A stretch of 64,000 nucleotides of DNA, taken from Torymus aiolomorphi. Its lineage: Eukaryota; Arthropoda; Insecta; Hymenoptera; Torymidae. The notes under the pieces were generated by a model. It was not told the DNA's origin, made no database searches, and was given only the letters and a program-made list of their open reading frames with translations. The stretch spans positions 174,475,978 through 174,539,977 of the forward strand of contig CM070876.1 of NCBI GenBank assembly GCA_036365515.1, given 5' to 3'. A program made the position numbers and the translations under genes. Numbering within the stretch: position 1 is the first letter of the stretch; the number at the start of each line of letters is the position of its first letter. Below, in pieces: positions 9,497 to 21,096 of the stretch.

Positions 9497-11587
9497 TCAA
9501 ATTGGTAATAATTTTAATTCAAGATTTATTTCTGAATTAAATTCATGCTTTAATAAATTCTGCATAATATTTTTAATGTCGAAATGGTTATATATACAGT
9601 AGCTGGACTGGCAACACATTTGTTTATGCAGATTATTTAGCAATGAATTACAAGTAATCAAATTTTTCTTCGATTCATTCGAGTTGATATTGAACTTGAA
9701 AGGTAATAGTTTGATATCCCGTGAATATCCAAATGGTAATTTAAGTGGCTTGAACATTAATTGAATCACAGGTGTCCTCTTTAATAAATTATGAAAATAC
9801 TTCAAAGTTTGAAAAATAAAATTACATTTTGAAACTTTACCTTTATTGGTAAGACAATTATTTTGTAAATTTTTATCTGGCTTTGAAATGTGATATGCTT
9901 TTGTATCCTTCGTTTCAAAGGTATTGCAATCAGGTGAAATGCAATTTGTTTGATATTTGGTTTTATCATCACTTATATTTAAAAGGAAGTTATGTCTAGG
10001 AGAACTGGTGTTATTTCCAATAGCGTTATCAATGCTAAAATCAGAACCTATATTTTGATATTTTGAAAGCGCAGAAGCTTCGTCAAATATAATATCTGAG
10101 TTTGAAACTGGAGAATTAGAAAATGCTTTTAAATGGTTTGCTTCCTTGCAGCCTTTAGGCGCGATTGATGTTGGTAAAATTATAAATGATGTAAAATTAT
10201 AGATTTTATTAGTACTATGTGAGTCACTTGAAACAACCAAGTCACTAGTGGAGTTTGGAATTACAATTATTTTATCTTGATTATTTAATGTCTTAGCATA
10301 TTCGAGTGCTGCAAAATCAGATTCAGTAAGTGAATTGCTACTTGTATTGGTTTGATGTGATTTTCTGGTATCACAAGGATTTGATTTTGAAATTTTAATT
10401 GACTTGTTGGAACTAGTAATATTACTACAATCATTGCTACGTTTACTTGAATTATGAAATACATTATTTAAAGAATTTCTGTTAGAAAAATTGTTCTTAT
10501 TTGTCTGAGGATTAGAAGAAACATCATTATTATTCGTATATAAATTTTTAAATTGTAATTTAGTTGTACAGCACTTAATTTCATTTGAAAATGATTGAGA
10601 ATTATTACATGATTTAATTTTTTCAATGGAAACAGCATTCTGAACAGTTTCACGCAAAGTTTTACACGGTTTACAATATGAAACAGATTTTAATCCTTTT
10701 ATAAAATGTTTAATAAGTACATTCTGAGCTGTTCTACCAAATTTTATGTTATTAGTTAGTGTAGTTTCTGGATCACATTCTTTTGCCACTTCATTAGTTT
10801 TAATAATTAATCTATTCGCATACTGAATAATACCTTCGTTGGGCAGTTGGTAATCGTTCTGTAAGGAATCGTTTAATTTAATTAGTAAGTCATTTTCTAG
10901 AACTTCTTGAAACTTGTTAGCATCTGATTTATTTAATAGCTTATTGCTATCATTTAAGGTATTGGGTGACCAAATTTCGGATTTTTTATTTATTTGAATG
11001 GAAGACGATTGAGATTTATAATTAGATATTTCCTGTTCTACCGAAATAGCATGCTTAACGGTTTCGGTGAAAGTTCCACATGGATTAACGTGAGACCATA
11101 AATGAGGTTGTAGTCCTATTAGAAAATGTTCAATAAGTACATTCTGTATTGTTTTATTAAAATTTATGTTATTGTTTAGTATAAATTCTATGTCACATTT
11201 TTTCATTACTTTATTAGCTTTAATAATAAATCTGTTTGAGTACTGAGTTATACATTCAGTAGAAAATTGACAAATATTTTGCAAAGATTCATTTAATTTA
11301 GCCAATAGATCATTTTCTAAAATTTTTTGAAATTCATCAGTATCTAACTTGTCTAAATGTTTAATATTGTCGTTTACGGTATTAAATGACCGGGTTTCGG
11401 ATTGAATCGGACGATTAGAACAATTAGTCGCGGTATGGCCTACTCCAGAGCAGAGTTGGCATCTTACTAGTTTGGAGCATTCTAAAGCTATATGCCCTAG
11501 CTTATGACATAGTTGGCAAATCTTTATTGTAGAGCATTGTGGTGCAATGTGACCACGTTTATGGCACAATTGGCAAACGGAAAACAT
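9497..11587 (-). CDS. gag: Gag-like protein, N-terminal zinc knuckles and duplicated capsid-like domain
   Basis: A 696-residue ORF, the only long one in the retrotransposon. Residues 5-18, 24-37 and 43-56 are three CCHC zinc knuckles (CX2CX4HX4C) spaced 19 residues apart, a nucleic-acid-binding motif typical of retroelement nucleocapsid. Residues about 64-203 and 204-343 are a tandem duplication with a 140-residue period: FQKILENDLL at 86 matches FQEVLENDLL at 226, and both units carry a QNVLI.HF..GL pattern and a T..A.S.E pattern reminiscent of retroelement capsid domains. About 344-500 is Asn/Ser-rich and probably disordered; the C-terminal 150 residues are basic and hydrophobic without a motif I recognise. 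Knuckles before capsid is the reverse of the usual gag order. No protease or RT follows. The ORF begins about 2.9 kb inside the upstream LTR, after a long leader. The initiator is the first ATG before the first knuckle. Gag identity is inferred from motifs and position. Confidence 0.75.
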   Translation of the reverse strand: MFSVCQLCHKRGHIAPQCSTIKICQLCHKLGHIALECSKLVRCQLCSGVGHTATNCSNRPIQSETRSFNTVNDNIKHLDKLDTDEFQKILENDLLAKLNESLQNICQFSTECITQYSNRFIIKANKVMKKCDIEFILNNNINFNKTIQNVLIEHFLIGLQPHLWSHVNPCGTFTETVKHAISVEQEISNYKSQSSSIQINKKSEIWSPNTLNDSNKLLNKSDANKFQEVLENDLLIKLNDSLQNDYQLPNEGIIQYANRLIIKTNEVAKECDPETTLTNNIKFGRTAQNVLIKHFIKGLKSVSYCKPCKTLRETVQNAVSIEKIKSCNNSQSFSNEIKCCTTKLQFKNLYTNNNDVSSNPQTNKNNFSNRNSLNNVFHNSSKRSNDCSNITSSNKSIKISKSNPCDTRKSHQTNTSSNSLTESDFAALEYAKTLNNQDKIIVIPNSTSDLVVSSDSHSTNKIYNFTSFIILPTSIAPKGCKEANHLKAFSNSPVSNSDIIFDEASALSKYQNIGSDFSIDNAIGNNTSSPRHNFLLNISDDKTKYQTNCISPDCNTFETKDTKAYHISKPDKNLQNNCLTNKGKVSKCNFIFQTLKYFHNLLKRTPVIQLMFKPLKLPFGYSRDIKLLPFKFNINSNESKKNLITCNSLLNNLHKQMCCQSSYCIYNHFDIKNIMQNLLKHEFNSEINLELKLLPI

Positions 11588-12589
11588 TTTTAGAAATAGT
11601 AAGATACAGTGAGATTGGTATAGTAAGTAAATAATTTACCTTGAATGTGTAATAATTTTGTTTAAAAGCCTTTTACAATTTAGTAGAATAATAAAAAAAA
11701 CTATCATAATAAAATTCAGAGGATTTGGAAAGAGTAATAGTTTTTCAAAATTTAATAGAACAAATTTGAACGATCTAACAATTTACAAGAGCATAGTAGG
11801 ATTTAGAGAATTCCAAAAAGAATAGTAATTTTCTTTATACAACTTTTACTTTGACAAAATTCAAAGGGTTTAGAAGATTTTCCTTTATTTAGTTCATAGA
11901 AATAGCAAAATGCAGAGATGCAGAATCACTTCCGCACCCTTTAAATACCAATCGTTCAAAAGGGTAAATATAATAAAGAATAAAACTTCAATTTTCAAAT
12001 TGGCATAAATTTTTTTTCACGATATTTAGTTATAATTTTAATTTCACAATTTTAATTTTATTCTCGTAAGGTTTTTAAATATGTTTTGAATTCTAATGCC
12101 TTTAATTTTTAATCTACAATAGTTTGGAAAACGTTTCATTAAAGATAAGTTGGAATTTAGAAGACTTGTTTTTTTTTCAAATTAAGTTTCACTTAAGTCA
12201 AATGCAAAACTGTCTTGTGAGTTATATACTTATTGTTAGAACATCATTCGCTTTGTAAAGTAGTAAGGGTTAGAAAAGGTAAATGCAGATTTACTTTAAT
12301 TTAGTAAAATTTCTTTTGAATAGTTATTATTGATTTAAAGATTTAGAAAAAAAACTTAGCGAATATTATTTTCACTTTTTGAATTCAAATAAAGACTTAG
12401 AAAAATAAAATTCAGTTTTGTAGATTAAAAACTTGAAATCTTTTTGTAATTTTTGTTTTTGTTTGTTTGTTTTCCAAAATATAGAATTACGATACGGTGG
12501 ATTCAGAGAAAACAGTGGGTTTAGAATTTTTCTGATAACATAGTAGTTTCAGTTTCCCTTTTTTTGTAAATATAAACGCTTTATAAGAC

Positions 12590-13170
12590 TTATCTTCTCT
12601 AAAATAGAGGTTTCTTTTCAATTTTTAATGCTTTAAGATATAGTAAATACAGTGGATTTGGTAATAAATTTTAGAAATTATTTTTCTTAACTTCTCTTCT
12701 CAATAATAGAGGGTTTTTAAGTTTGTGGATTTAGTAAGTTAAATTTTTAGATTTAGTATACTTTTGTATAGAAGTTTAATAATACTTCTCTTCCCTAATT
12801 TTATAGAGGATTCATAAGTTTGTAGATTTAGTAAATTTTGTAGAAGTTTAATAATACTTCTCTTCCCTAATTTTATAGAGGATTCATAAGTTTGTAGATT
12901 TAGTAAATTTTGTAGAAGTTTAATAATACTTCTCTTCCCTAATTTTATAGAGGATTCATAAGTTTGTAGATTTAGTAAATTTTGTAGAAGTTTAATAATA
13001 CTTCTCTTCCCTAATTTTATAGAGGATTCATAAGTTTGTAGATTTAGTAAATTTTATAGAAGTTTAATAATACTTCTCTTCTCTAATTTTTATAGAGGAT
13101 TCAGATTTAGTAAATTTTGTAGAAGTTTAATAAAACTTCTCTTCTCTAGTTTATAGAGGATTCATAAATT
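12590..13170. repeat. 72-bp tandem repeat in the leader
   Basis: AGAGGATTCATAAG recurs at 12805, 12877, 12949 and 13021, exactly 72 bp apart. Degenerate units follow at 13094 and 13155, and decayed ones lie upstream from about 12590. The middle four units are almost identical, so expansion was recent. Confidence 0.9.
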
Positions 13171-13189
13171 TTGATTTAGTAAAGATTTA

Positions 13190-13390
13190 ATAAAAATTTA
13201 GTTGAGAGGCCGTTGCGCATAGTCATCTTCTTGTGACTCAGAGGCTTTGGGGCGTACACCAATATTTTGCAAAATTATTATTTTTTTTTTTTGTTTAGTA
13301 TAACGTTAGTTAAAGATTTAGTCGAGAGGCCGTTGCGCGTGGTCATCCTTTTGTGACACAGAGGCTTTGGGGCGTTAACTAATATTTTAA
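13190..13390. repeat. Two-copy 120-bp direct repeat
   Basis: GAGAGGCCGTTGCGC at 13204 and 13324 is followed in both copies by a short hairpin (GTCA...TGAC) and CAGAGGCTTTGGGGCG. The repeat is GC-richer than its surroundings. Confidence 0.85.
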
Positions 13391-14439
13391 AATTATTTTT
13401 CAACTTAGTGAAAAATTTTCAAACATGTTTTTTTTTGTATAAAATGTTTTAATTTTAGATTTTGAAAAGTTTGTTATTTGAGAATTCTTTAATTTCATTT
13501 TTTTTTATTTCATTTCGTTCAATTTCTTTAATTTTAGATATGTATATATTTTTTTTTCAATTCTCTTTTATTAGTTAGCCCAACTTATTTTTTTATCTCT
13601 TTACTAACATTTTCTTCAAATAATATTTAGTATAAGTATATTTCACCCATTTTGTATAATTTAAAGATGAAAAAGAATTCAGTAGGAGGTTGTTAAAAGA
13701 ACTTGGGAAAAGAGACATTATAATTTTTCAGATTGTTACTGGAATTACAGAAATCAGAGATGGAAGATGTTTGAAGTTGAAATTTATTCACTGTTTTGGT
13801 AGATACATAAATGCAGAACGTTCCATATTAATGGACACGTAGACGATCAAGTGCAACTAATAATTTACTAACTTAAAGCACGTTGAATCAAACCCACTAA
13901 TGGCAACATAACTGAGGTTTCAAAGATTCACAAGGAAAACACTACGAACACGAATGTTGAACACATTTCCGGATATCATTGAAAGTACATTGACGAAAGG
14001 AAAAGTACAAATTTGCACTCCTTGTGAGACTCTGATTTTACCACTGAATGATGGGGTGAAGCGGTCTGCAGCGCTGCCACGTACTTTTCCTAGCGGCCGA
14101 AGTAATAGAATGCGCACAAACTTTCACTTATTTCTTTCCTACCTGAACAGTAACAGATTTTCTAAATCACAAAAAACTTTTAAATTTATAATTTTCTTAG
14201 TTCGATTTGTTCATTTCCTGATTTATTCATTGGTTTTAATATTATTTATTAATTCATTTATTTATTCACGTATTATTTAAGTTTAGAAAAGTAAATGAGC
14301 TTGGTTGTCTTTTACACTTTGCACCAACTTTCATTAAATTTTACACTTTATTAATTCTTTTATTACATAATGTAAGTAATATAGCAGAAAAAAAAAAAAC
14401 GACTAACATGACTCTAATTTACACATCCTTTCCAATTCA

Positions 14440-14457
14440 ATCCCTCCGGGGCCTCCA
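14440..14457 (-). promoter_or_regulatory. Candidate primer-binding site, tRNA 3'-end complement
   Basis: On the plus strand CGGGGCCTCCA reads like a tRNA acceptor strand plus discriminator and CCA. On the minus strand it begins TGG, 18 nt inside the upstream LTR. From memory the 11 nt resemble the end of a eukaryotic tRNA-Thr. The 18-nt offset is larger than usual, so this is a candidate only. Confidence 0.45.
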
Positions 14458-14475
14458 AAATTTTTTATGGTGTTA

Positions 14476-17400
14476 TGTCACGTCCTAAGACACGACACGA
14501 CTGGGTGATTAACTCGATTAAGAGTTAAGCTCTTTTTGGTCGTAGCTGCGCTAGCTAATAAACCATGGATGAGCTGTGAAAGGAGTGTAGTATTGAAATT
14601 CACTATTATCGTTGAAACTAAATGTGACTAATTTTCTGGATTTAGGATTTGGGTTTTTATAAGGACCAACGGTGAGTAGCACGAACGTCTCGTAAAGACG
14701 TTTTCTTGACCGCACGTACCCCCGTATGGACAAGGAATAAGGTCACGAACCCAGGAAAATTATGTGTGTGGGAAAAGCTAATTTTACCCAATCTCAGGTT
14801 ATTCTCAAATTCGCCCTTCCCTATGAAGAGCAGAGCTCGCAGTTGAATTTACTTGTCTAAATTTTTATTTTAATTGCTTCTTTGTTTATTCGAAATTTGT
14901 TTTTAATTTTATTTGACCAATATGAAAACTTGCAATATTGTTCGAACTCAAGTGTACGGTGACTCGTAAAGACACGCTGAACTAAGTGGGTTACGAACTA
15001 ATATTTTTAATTCCTCAAAAACTCCATTAGATTCAACTCGTAAAGCTGAAGCTACGGTTATTTGAGAAACGCAAATTGTTAATTATCTTTTCGAATATAT
15101 TTTCTTTTTAGTAATTATATATTTTCTTTAAAACTGGGAATATACAATAATACTAATCAAACTCAAGTGTACGGTGACTCGTAAAGACACGCTGAACAAA
15201 GTGAATTATGAATAAGTATGTTATTTCTCAAAATACCAGTGGTCTCGGCTCGTAAAGCTCTGAACTGTGATAATTGAGAAATTATGTATTTCCCTTGAAT
15301 TTAGCCAATTTTTAAAAGTGATGAAATTTGAAAAATAGATTTGAAGTTTATGTTTGCTCAAAATTTGTTTTTCTTTTATTTTGACAAATATGAAAACTTG
15401 CAATATTGTTCGAACTCAAGTGTACGGTGACTCGTAAAGACACGCTGAACAAAGTGGGTTACGAACTAATATTTTTAATTCCTCAAAAACTCCATTAGAT
15501 TCAACTCGTAAAGCTGAAGCTACGGTTATTTGAGAAACGCAAATTGTTAATTAAAAATTATTAAATTACCTTTGAAATTCTTTATTTTTCCTCAAGAGGT
15601 AATGTATTTTTCTTTAAAAATTTGGAAATTGTACAATACTAATCAAAACTCAAGTGTACGGTGACTCGTAAAGACACGCTGAACAAAGTGGGTTATGAAA
15701 TAGTATGTTAATTCTCAAAATACCAGTGATCTAGGCTCGTAAAGCTTTGAGTTGTGGTAGGTGAGAGTTTATGTACTTTCCTTTGAATTTAGTTTGATTT
15801 TTTTTTTTTTTTTTTTTTTTGGTATTGGAATTTGTAAAAATAAAGATTTTAGAAAAATTGAATTTTGTAATACTTGGATATTTATTTGAAAAAAAAAATT
15901 GAAATTTTGTACAGAATCTAAAGCTTGTGAGGCTTGTGTCGATTTGCTGTACAGTCAGCAAAGCTTGTGAGGCTTGTGTTGATCTGACTGCGTCAGTTCA
16001 GCAAAGCTTGTGAGGCTTGTGGTGAACTGCACCCTGGACCAGTCAGCAAAGCTTGTGAGGCTTGTAAATCTGACTGACCGGCGAGCAGTGCGCGTTAGGC
16101 ATATTTAAAGGTGTTGCTCCTCCTCTTCTTTTGCTGGAAAAACTGCGGTGTCGAATCGGGTAGTTGCGTCATCTTGGGTCAACGAATCGTTGATCGACAT
16201 TTGTAACGGCGGTTGATAGTCATATACCCTGTAATGTTAATTGAGGCTAGTGGTATGAGAAAACGGTGTCCAATGGTGCGGGGGCGTCATCCCTTCCAAA
16301 CGTCGATTTTGGTGATAGTGGGAAAAATCCTATGTCTTAACACAGAGAGCGGTAGAGAGCGGTCCCTTATCCCTTCTCTAGGGTATTTTCCGGCGGCTCG
16401 TATCTTCTTTAAGGAGCGAGAGAGAACGCTATATGAGTGACAGAGAAAGAGAGATGAGAGAGACAGAAGATATACCTATCTCCCTCACTCTTCAATCTTG
16501 TCACTGACTTTTTCGCAGTTTTCTTCACTTTATTTAATATTGTTGGATATCGCAATTTCACAATTTAGTTACTATTTTAATTTAATAGGTATTTTTATAA
16601 TAAGCTATTACAAATTTGAGCGGTGGTTATACGTTGATTAGAAATGGAGTTATAGTGAATAATAAAAATCGAAAAATATAATTTTAGTTTTACAGAAAAA
16701 TAATTAATATAATTTTACAATAATATGAAGCTTCATAAGAAATGGTAAAACTAAACAGTCAAGCTAAATATTATAAACATGTTTACAAAATTGTCGTAAA
16801 TATCGCTATTATTTATTTAATTATAATGTTTTACTTAATATTAACGCAGTGACATAAATGATTCTCTTAGGGTTTACATAGAATGTGTTTTTAGATTATT
16901 TCCAATCATAAAATTTATTATTTTTATATTTATTCATCGATTAATTAAGTAATCAGTCCTTTCAAGCTTTGGATGTGAATATTTGTAATTGCTAGAAAAT
17001 GAAATTATTATAAGAATATAAAACTACTAAGTTTCGACAAGAAAAATAATAATAAATTATTGAAATTACAAACAAACAGTTATTTTTAAAGTGTTGTTTG
17101 GAGATGGATTTTATATGAAAATGTAGAGAAAAATTATTGCAGCTGAACTGTGTTGTTAGAATTTAAAAATGTAAAATAGTTAAACAAATATAAGCTTTAT
17201 AAGTTTTAAAATTGGAAATAATATTCTTAGACTATAGTACATTGAGTCCCAAAAATGCTGGAAAATGCGTCTCTGCGCAGTAAGGCTGAGGATATCTATT
17301 TTTAGATAAGCCATGTGCGTGGGGCTGTTTGTAACGGTAAAACACCCTCTTTGTCTCAGTTTTTTCTATAATTAACAATCTAGATATTCTACCATGAATT

Positions 17401-19392
17401 GAATTATTTATCTTACTAAATAATTACGTAGCAAGATATTACAAATTTGAACGAAAACGCTACGACCATTTTAATGATCGTTATTCGCAATACAAAATTT
17501 TACTAACTTAATAATCTAATTTACAATGAAATCATATATGATAAATTTATAATAACAGTCAATTATCTAAAATAAACTTAAACCTAAATATTTTGTTATC
17601 AAAACTTGTTGATTTATATAATATAATAGCTATTACAGTAATTAATTGTTATTTATTAATAATTAATTCTGCATATACATGTTGTTAATTAAAAATTATA
17701 GTTATCGTTGTTTTTTTTTATTTTTGGTATGAGTTTTTATATGGTAACATAAGGATAAACAAACTGTTATTTACGATATAAAGGTTACTAATACTTAAAA
17801 ATCTAAATTATAATGAAATTGTATTCGATAAATTTATATATAAAAATAAACATAGTCGGTAAAAATTAAACTAGTGGTTAATATAACTTGTTACTTTACA
17901 TGATATAATAGTTATTATAATTATTATTTATTATTGGTTGGTTATAATCCGTTTCATGCTTAAAAGTTGTAGTTGCAAAGGTACAGGTGGTTACTTATAG
18001 TTATATTATTGAGTTTGTTTATTACAATTTTCTATTACTAATGCAGACATAAACAAAGGCTGCTGATTACAAAGAAACATAAAAATGAAGGAGTTATTAT
18101 TTTTTTCTTAGTTTTCTTACTGCTATATTTAATATTTGTAATTGTTAAAACAATTTTATAACAGTTTGAGAGATATTGCCTAATAATGTAAAATTATGTT
18201 TCCAATGTACAGTATAAGTCGTATATATTCATGATTCGGAAAAGCGCGTCCCCGCGTGGGAAAGCGTCGTATCTATATTTAGTATGGGTCATGTGTTTTG
18301 CAGCCTCAAGATAATGTATCCGCTCGAGCTAGGCGTCCCTTAAAGCTAATTTCACATTTTGAAGGAGTATTTTCGAGCTTCAATATAGTTATCTCAAACT
18401 GAAAAACATTAATTTATTTATTTGTTAATTAGTTAAAATTTTATTTATTTATTTAAAGAATATTTTGTATAAACCAAATATTTTGCTGTTTGGTGAGTTT
18501 CCTTTATAGAAGTAAGGAAAGGAAACAAAAGAAAAATTATGGGATGAGTTTTATTACTCAGGTATAGAAAATAGTCCTTCAAGAGTGTGGCTTAAAGTAA
18601 TTATTATAATCTTAAATCTATTTTACAAATGTTATATCGTGTAAACTATTCATCCCACGCCTGAACGGTTGCTAGTTAAAGTGTTTTATCAAATGAACAA
18701 TATCTGGTTAAACGCTAACTTAATTTATATATAAAATACTAAAATATTCAGTCGAACATATAAAGGAAAAATTACATTTGGTAATTTATACTTAAGCTAT
18801 TATTTAGAATATACCCTAGTAGAAAATTAGTCGTATTTTATAACTATTGTGTTAATACAATCTAGAGTATTTTTTCAATAAAAATCGTGATGCAGGAATT
18901 TATTATTCAACTAAGAGTTTTACTATTATTCAGATTGGTACACAACTAAGAAATACGAGTAACGTTGTTTAAAATTTCTACTAGAGTAGGTTACTCATTT
19001 TATATATGAAAAGTAATGATCCTCGGTAAATTATTTCATACTATATTTTATTACGCTCGTGGTTGTAGTTATGATTAGTTACAAATTTTATTTTATTTAA
19101 AAAATAGTATTTGTCCTTTATCACGAAGAAAATAAAGTTTACAGTCCGTTTACTATAAAGCCGAAATATAGCTTAAGGAAAAGAAAGTTAAAAGATTTTA
19201 AAACTCGAGATTAAGGCGTGCACCGTGTCATCGTTTTTATGGAGCTTGAGGCAAACCCCTGAGTGGTGCAGGTCACAACCCTTGATGCAGCAGTGTCAGT
19301 AGGGTAGTAGTGGGTCAGGGTTATGATCATGATTACTCGTATAAAAATATATGCACAAAAAAAATTTTCCCATCGTAGACGGTTCCGTTACA
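14476..19392 (-). repeat. 5' LTR of the giant LTR element
   Basis: Near-identical partner of 3246-8159. The CT-CGTAA-AG hairpins are at 14684-15775 and the four-hairpin array at 15911-16076. Differences I noticed include a shorter poly-T near 15797, single substitutions near 17699, 17731, 17901 and 19353, and a few homopolymer changes. As 5' LTR on the minus strand it should carry the promoter, but I could not place a start site. Confidence 0.88.
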
Positions 19393-20513
19393 CGATTATT
19401 AGTACAAAATGGTTTATTTATACTATCCCTTTGTTTCCGAACAATTACAATTTTCAATAATGAAAACGGAAAATAATTAATGAACATTGAACACGCGAAA
19501 CTTCTCACAAAGAATGCGAACTTCATTAATTAATCTCGTGTTCCAAGCTTCCACTGTACGCGCACGGCTAAAAAAATTAACAGTGTCGGAAAAAGTAATC
19601 GCAGTAATATGATTCAAAACAAGATACAATTCCCAAGTTCCTCGAGATAAATTATCCCCGTCCCGCTATGCTTCCAAAAATTTTCATTTCACCTTTCGCT
19701 ACTGGCATATGTGCTCCCCGCGCGAGCCCTGCAGAGGCAAGTCTTCAAAGTCTCGAATTAAACCCTCCGCCCTATAAACTATTCCACCTAGCTTATCCAG
19801 CGCGACGTATTTATCCCCCGGTAATTAAAACGCGCGGTCCCCCGACTTCACTAAAACTCTCGCAACTTTCCGGGCGTACACCCATAATATATAATACATA
19901 AACCCACACACACACTCGCTGACTATTTGAGAGGATGGACCTGCGGTTTCGTGAAACGTCCCAAGTGCGTGATGTCGAGAATTGGGGGCTCGCGACGTCG
20001 CTGGGGCTTATATCGATTCGATCCGCTGGCTCGCGGCTAATGACGCAAGCGCGCCGATAATGAGAGAAGGGGTGAGGGGGGAGTATATAGGCGCGATTTT
20101 ACAGATCGCCGCTGTCCGGTGAAAATTGCCCGGCGGAGTGAGCCGATTGTCTTCTGGCTGGACGGATGATTTTGAGCCTGCGGTGGTATATTTAGCACGC
20201 TAGTGATGCGTTTGACGTATTATATAGAGAGCTGCTGCTGCTGCAGGCAAAATGGAAGGATTATGGGTTTCGGTTGTCAGCGAGAGGACCGAGAGAAGCG
20301 TATCTTTTATTTTTAAATGCTTTTGATCAATGTGGTACTAGAATAATATTAGGATATGAGGAGATTTATGAAAGTATTATTTTTCAGAGATATTCCGTTG
20401 TGCGTGTCTTTGACGATTCTGCTGATATTTGATATTTCTTATAAAAAAGTGTGATAACAAATAGCTGTTAGGTTTTTTAGTAGTGAACATTTTTTAAGAT
20501 ACTATAGTAACAG
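19393..20513. other. Flank and CpG-rich island, no gene
   Basis: After the CGAT duplication an AT-rich 250 bp leads into a CpG-rich stretch (about 19640-20250) with a short CTG run at 20231-20245. ORFs are short and without motifs. It may be regulatory; function unknown. Confidence 0.4.
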
Positions 20514-21096
20514 CCCGCGTAAAAATTGGAGCTATTGCAACAACATTACTACTATATTGGAAATTAATATCGCTGATGTATTGGCAATATAGAAGTACAA
20601 AAATTAATTGCAAGGCTATTCTTGAGTGCTATTGTCACTGTATTACCAATATCTTAAGATTTAACTTTCTAAAAAACAAAAATTCTTGGGTGGATTCGAA
20701 CTAGGAATCTTCGGATTTACTGCTCGCTACCCACCGCGCTAATTCGTTGTTTCTGTCAATGAGCGAAATAGAGGTTAAATCTACTTCAAAACAAATGATC
20801 ACTTGTTTCAACTTTTAACCTACATTTCGTTTGTTAACAGAAACAACGAAATAGCTGATCAGTGGGTACGAGCAAGTCTATCGTAATCCGAAGATTCCTA
20901 GTTCGAATCCACCCAAGAAATTTTTTTTTTTAGAAAGTTAAATCTTAAGATAATGGCACTACAGTAGCAATAGCACCCAAGTCAAATAGCGCCAATAGCC
21001 TTGCAATTGTTGTACTTCTATATTGCCAATACATCAGCGATATTAATTTCCAATACAGTATCAATGTTGTTGCAATAGCTTCAATTTTTACACGGG
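20514..21096. mobile_element. Palindromic foldback element with tRNA-like sequence in both arms
   Basis: The terminal repeats CCCGCGTAAAAATTGG and its mirror CAATTTTTACACGGG close a near-complete palindrome of 583 bp centred near 20805 (TGATCA). Each arm holds a tRNA-like segment reading outward: minus strand 20743-20688 (A box TTAGCGCGGTGG, B box AGTTCGAATCC) and plus strand 20850-20914 (B box AGTTCGAATCC, weaker A box). This looks like two SINE-type units in inverted, head-to-head arrangement, or a MITE that captured a tRNA. No target duplication was found. Confidence 0.75.

Larger units (their letters stand above)
11588..14439 (-). other. Long untranslated leader of the retrotransposon
   Basis: About 2.85 kb between the PBS-like site and the gag start has no credible ORF on the element strand. 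It is AT-rich and holds two sets of tandem repeats (12590-13170 and 13190-13390). The 108-aa plus-strand ORF at 13954-14280 has no recognisable features. Confidence 0.55.
3246..19392 (-). mobile_element. Complete LTR retrotransposon with giant (4.9 kb) LTRs, gag-only
   Basis: Two direct repeats, 3246-8159 and 14476-19392, bracket a 6.3-kb interior. Each starts TGTCACG and ends CGTTACA, giving the TG...CA ends with a short imperfect inverted repeat expected of LTRs. The base runs CGAT (3242-3245 and 19393-19396) flank only the outer ends, as a 4-bp target duplication should. On the minus strand a purine run abuts the downstream LTR (8160-8168), and a sequence complementary to a tRNA 3' end lies 18 nt inside the upstream LTR (14440-14457). 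The only long ORF (9497-11587, minus) is gag-like. No RT, protease, RNase H or integrase ORF is present, so the element is probably non-autonomous and needs enzymes in trans. Size and layout recall the LARD class described in plants (known class; assignment here is inference). I noticed only about four substitutions plus some homopolymer differences between the LTRs, so the insertion looks recent. Confidence 0.88.
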
